Origin: Collinsella sp.
GTDB taxonomy: Bacteria > Actinomycetota > Coriobacteriia > Coriobacteriales > Coriobacteriaceae
DNA length: 22,625 nucleotides
NCBI GenBank assembly: GCA_019419555.1
Contig: DXZR01000036.1
Coordinates: forward strand, 1 to 22,625
Direction: 5' to 3'
This document shows positions 21,858-22,625 of the stretch, one piece after another (position 1 is the stretch's first letter; every line of letters begins with the position of its first letter). A program made the translations under genes and the position numbers. A model generated the notes under the pieces. It searched no databases. It was not told the origin of the DNA and saw only the letters and a program-made list of their open reading frames with translations.

Positions 21858-21891
21858 TTCAGGAGCTAGATAGTTTTTTCTGGCTCCTGAA
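21858..21891. terminator. Possible bidirectional stem-loop at the convergent junction
   Basis: TTCAGGAGC (21858-21866) pairs perfectly with GCTCCTGAA (21883-21891), with a 16-nt loop containing TTTTTT. It spans the stop codon of the ABC gene and lies 27 bp after the LURP-like gene. No T-run follows the stem on either strand, so function as a terminator is uncertain. Confidence 0.4.
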
Positions 21892-22570
21892 ACTGTATTA
21901 CATAGTCTGCAAATTGTTCAAAACCATGTCCATGATCCGCAATGATGACGATACGCTCTTTCATCTCCTGTGCAACCACCGCCTTCAAAAAGGATATCGA
22001 AGCATTATCTAAATTGTTGCAAGGCTCATCCAAAATAATAATAGAATAGCTGCTCAGAAAGGCCCTACAAAGTAATAGAGAAGCCAGTTCTCCGCCAGAC
22101 AAATTGTGTCCCCTAGTTCCAATGATGGGATTGGCTTCAAATAATTTATCGAGGCTAAAACCCTTCAAAAGATAGATGAGTTTTTCAGAGTCAATATCTA
22201 CAAGACCATAGTAAAGAGCCTTCCTGAAAGTTCCCCCCATTATCAAATGTCTTTGCGGCATAGTTGCGCAGGGTAGCTGGATTAAAGTCAAGCCATCGAA
22301 AATGACAGTAGACTCATTAACACACAGTCTGCCGGCAACTGGCGACAATAATCCATTCAATACTTCCAGAAATGAAGATTTGCCACATGCATTAGGGCCG
22401 CTTACTAAAACCAGACAAGGTGCCTGTATCGTGCAATCTGGAATTGTTATCCTCTCATTAGTTTCGCTCGACGAAAACGAGAGACTGATTCCTTTCCAAC
22501 TAATTCGATCAGCGTGATCGAAGCATATCAAATTAGGTTTTCCAGCTTCCAAAAGACGACGTAATTCCAA
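21866..22570 (-). CDS. ABC transporter ATP-binding domain, N-terminally incomplete or broken
   Basis: A complete ATPase domain of about 190 residues: Walker A GPNACGKSS (58-66), Q-loop Q106, signature LSGGE (157-161), Walker B SIIILDEP (176-183) and H-loop H213. No ATG is available. The frame is open only to TAG at 22600-22598, and the sole start option is TTG 22570 without a clear ribosome site. The 45 residues before Walker A (LELRRLLEAG...ISWKGISLSF) read like the linker and first strands that follow the membrane domain in fused TMD-ATPase exporters. I therefore infer the C-terminal half of a peptide exporter whose membrane half lies beyond the right edge, interrupted by a nonsense or frameshift change. 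A free-standing ATPase starting at TTG is the alternative. It is convergent with the peptide operon, AT-rich, and a likely export or immunity component. Confidence 0.7.
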   Translation of the reverse strand: MELRRLLEAGKPNLICFDHADRISWKGISLSFSSSETNERITIPDCTIQAPCLVLVSGPNACGKSSFLEVLNGLLSPVAGRLCVNESTVIFDGLTLIQLPCATMPQRHLIMGGTFRKALYYGLVDIDSEKLIYLLKGFSLDKLFEANPIIGTRGHNLSGGELASLLLCRAFLSSYSIIILDEPCNNLDNASISFLKAVVAQEMKERIVIIADHGHGFEQFADYVIQFQEPEKTI

Positions 22571-22625
22571 GATGTTAGCGCCGGGCGATTTTAGCCGCTA
22601 ATAGTCAAACTATTTTGACCAATCC

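Larger units (their letters stand above)
18230..22625. other. AT-rich acquired island carrying a radical-SAM peptide (RiPP) cluster
   Basis: From about 18230 to the right edge the DNA is clearly AT-rich by eye, and codons AAA, AGA, ATA and TTA become common, in contrast to the GC-rich genes on the left. The functions encoded (radical SAM maturase, maturation proteins, Cys-rich peptide, ABC ATPase) are accessory. No integrase, insertion sequence or attachment repeat is visible inside the window, so the right edge and mode of arrival are unknown. Confidence 0.8.

Overview
The window looks like chromosome of a GC-rich, gut-type Coriobacteriia, most likely a Collinsella relative. This is inferred from the high-GC housekeeping genes, the protein styles (DnaE1-type polymerase, AddAB-like pair, YerC, Rrf2 next to cysK) and the many long intergenic palindromes. 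No 16S gene or other decisive marker is present, so the genus is an inference.

The left 18 kb is ordinary core genome. It starts with the N-terminal end of a SWIM zinc-finger protein, probably of the SNF2 helicase type (1-395, minus), followed by dnaE (531-4334, minus) and a two-gene addB-addA recombination operon (11235-4510, minus). Next come a TrpR/YerC-like regulator (minus) and a small four-helix membrane protein of the phage_holin_4_2/YvlD type (plus). An Rrf2 regulator with four cysteines is divergent from cysteine synthase cysK. The tRNA thiolase mnmA follows, then an M42 aminopeptidase (minus) and an iron-containing alcohol dehydrogenase (minus). cysK supplies cysteine and mnmA uses cysteine-derived sulfur, so this stretch has a loose sulfur theme. 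Five intergenic spaces carry long inverted repeats. Some share sequence with each other, and they look like a genome-wide family of intergenic hairpin elements.

From about 18.23 kb to the right edge the composition changes sharply to AT-rich, with AGA/AAA/ATA-rich codon use. This is an acquired island encoding a ribosomally made, radical-SAM-modified peptide. A strong sigma70-like promoter and a perfect 10-bp inverted repeat precede five tightly packed plus-strand genes. They are a radical SAM/SPASM maturase, a conserved peptide-maturation partner, a short acyl-carrier-like protein, a 59-residue cysteine-rich precursor peptide, and a LURP-one/tubby-like small protein. The precursor is too short for usual ORF cut-offs and overlaps both neighbours. 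Its core is built of two CxCxY units plus a fifth cysteine. A convergent ABC ATPase with no ATG closes the window; it looks like the C-terminal half of a fused exporter that is broken or continues past the edge.

The order maturase / partner protein / carrier-like protein / Cys-rich peptide resembles the CLI_3235-type (CcpM) natural-product systems described from clostridia. I recall those family names without being able to run models. The precursor with a 27-residue C-terminal extension, the LURP-one-like gene fused by overlap to the precursor, and the host lineage appear to be the new elements.
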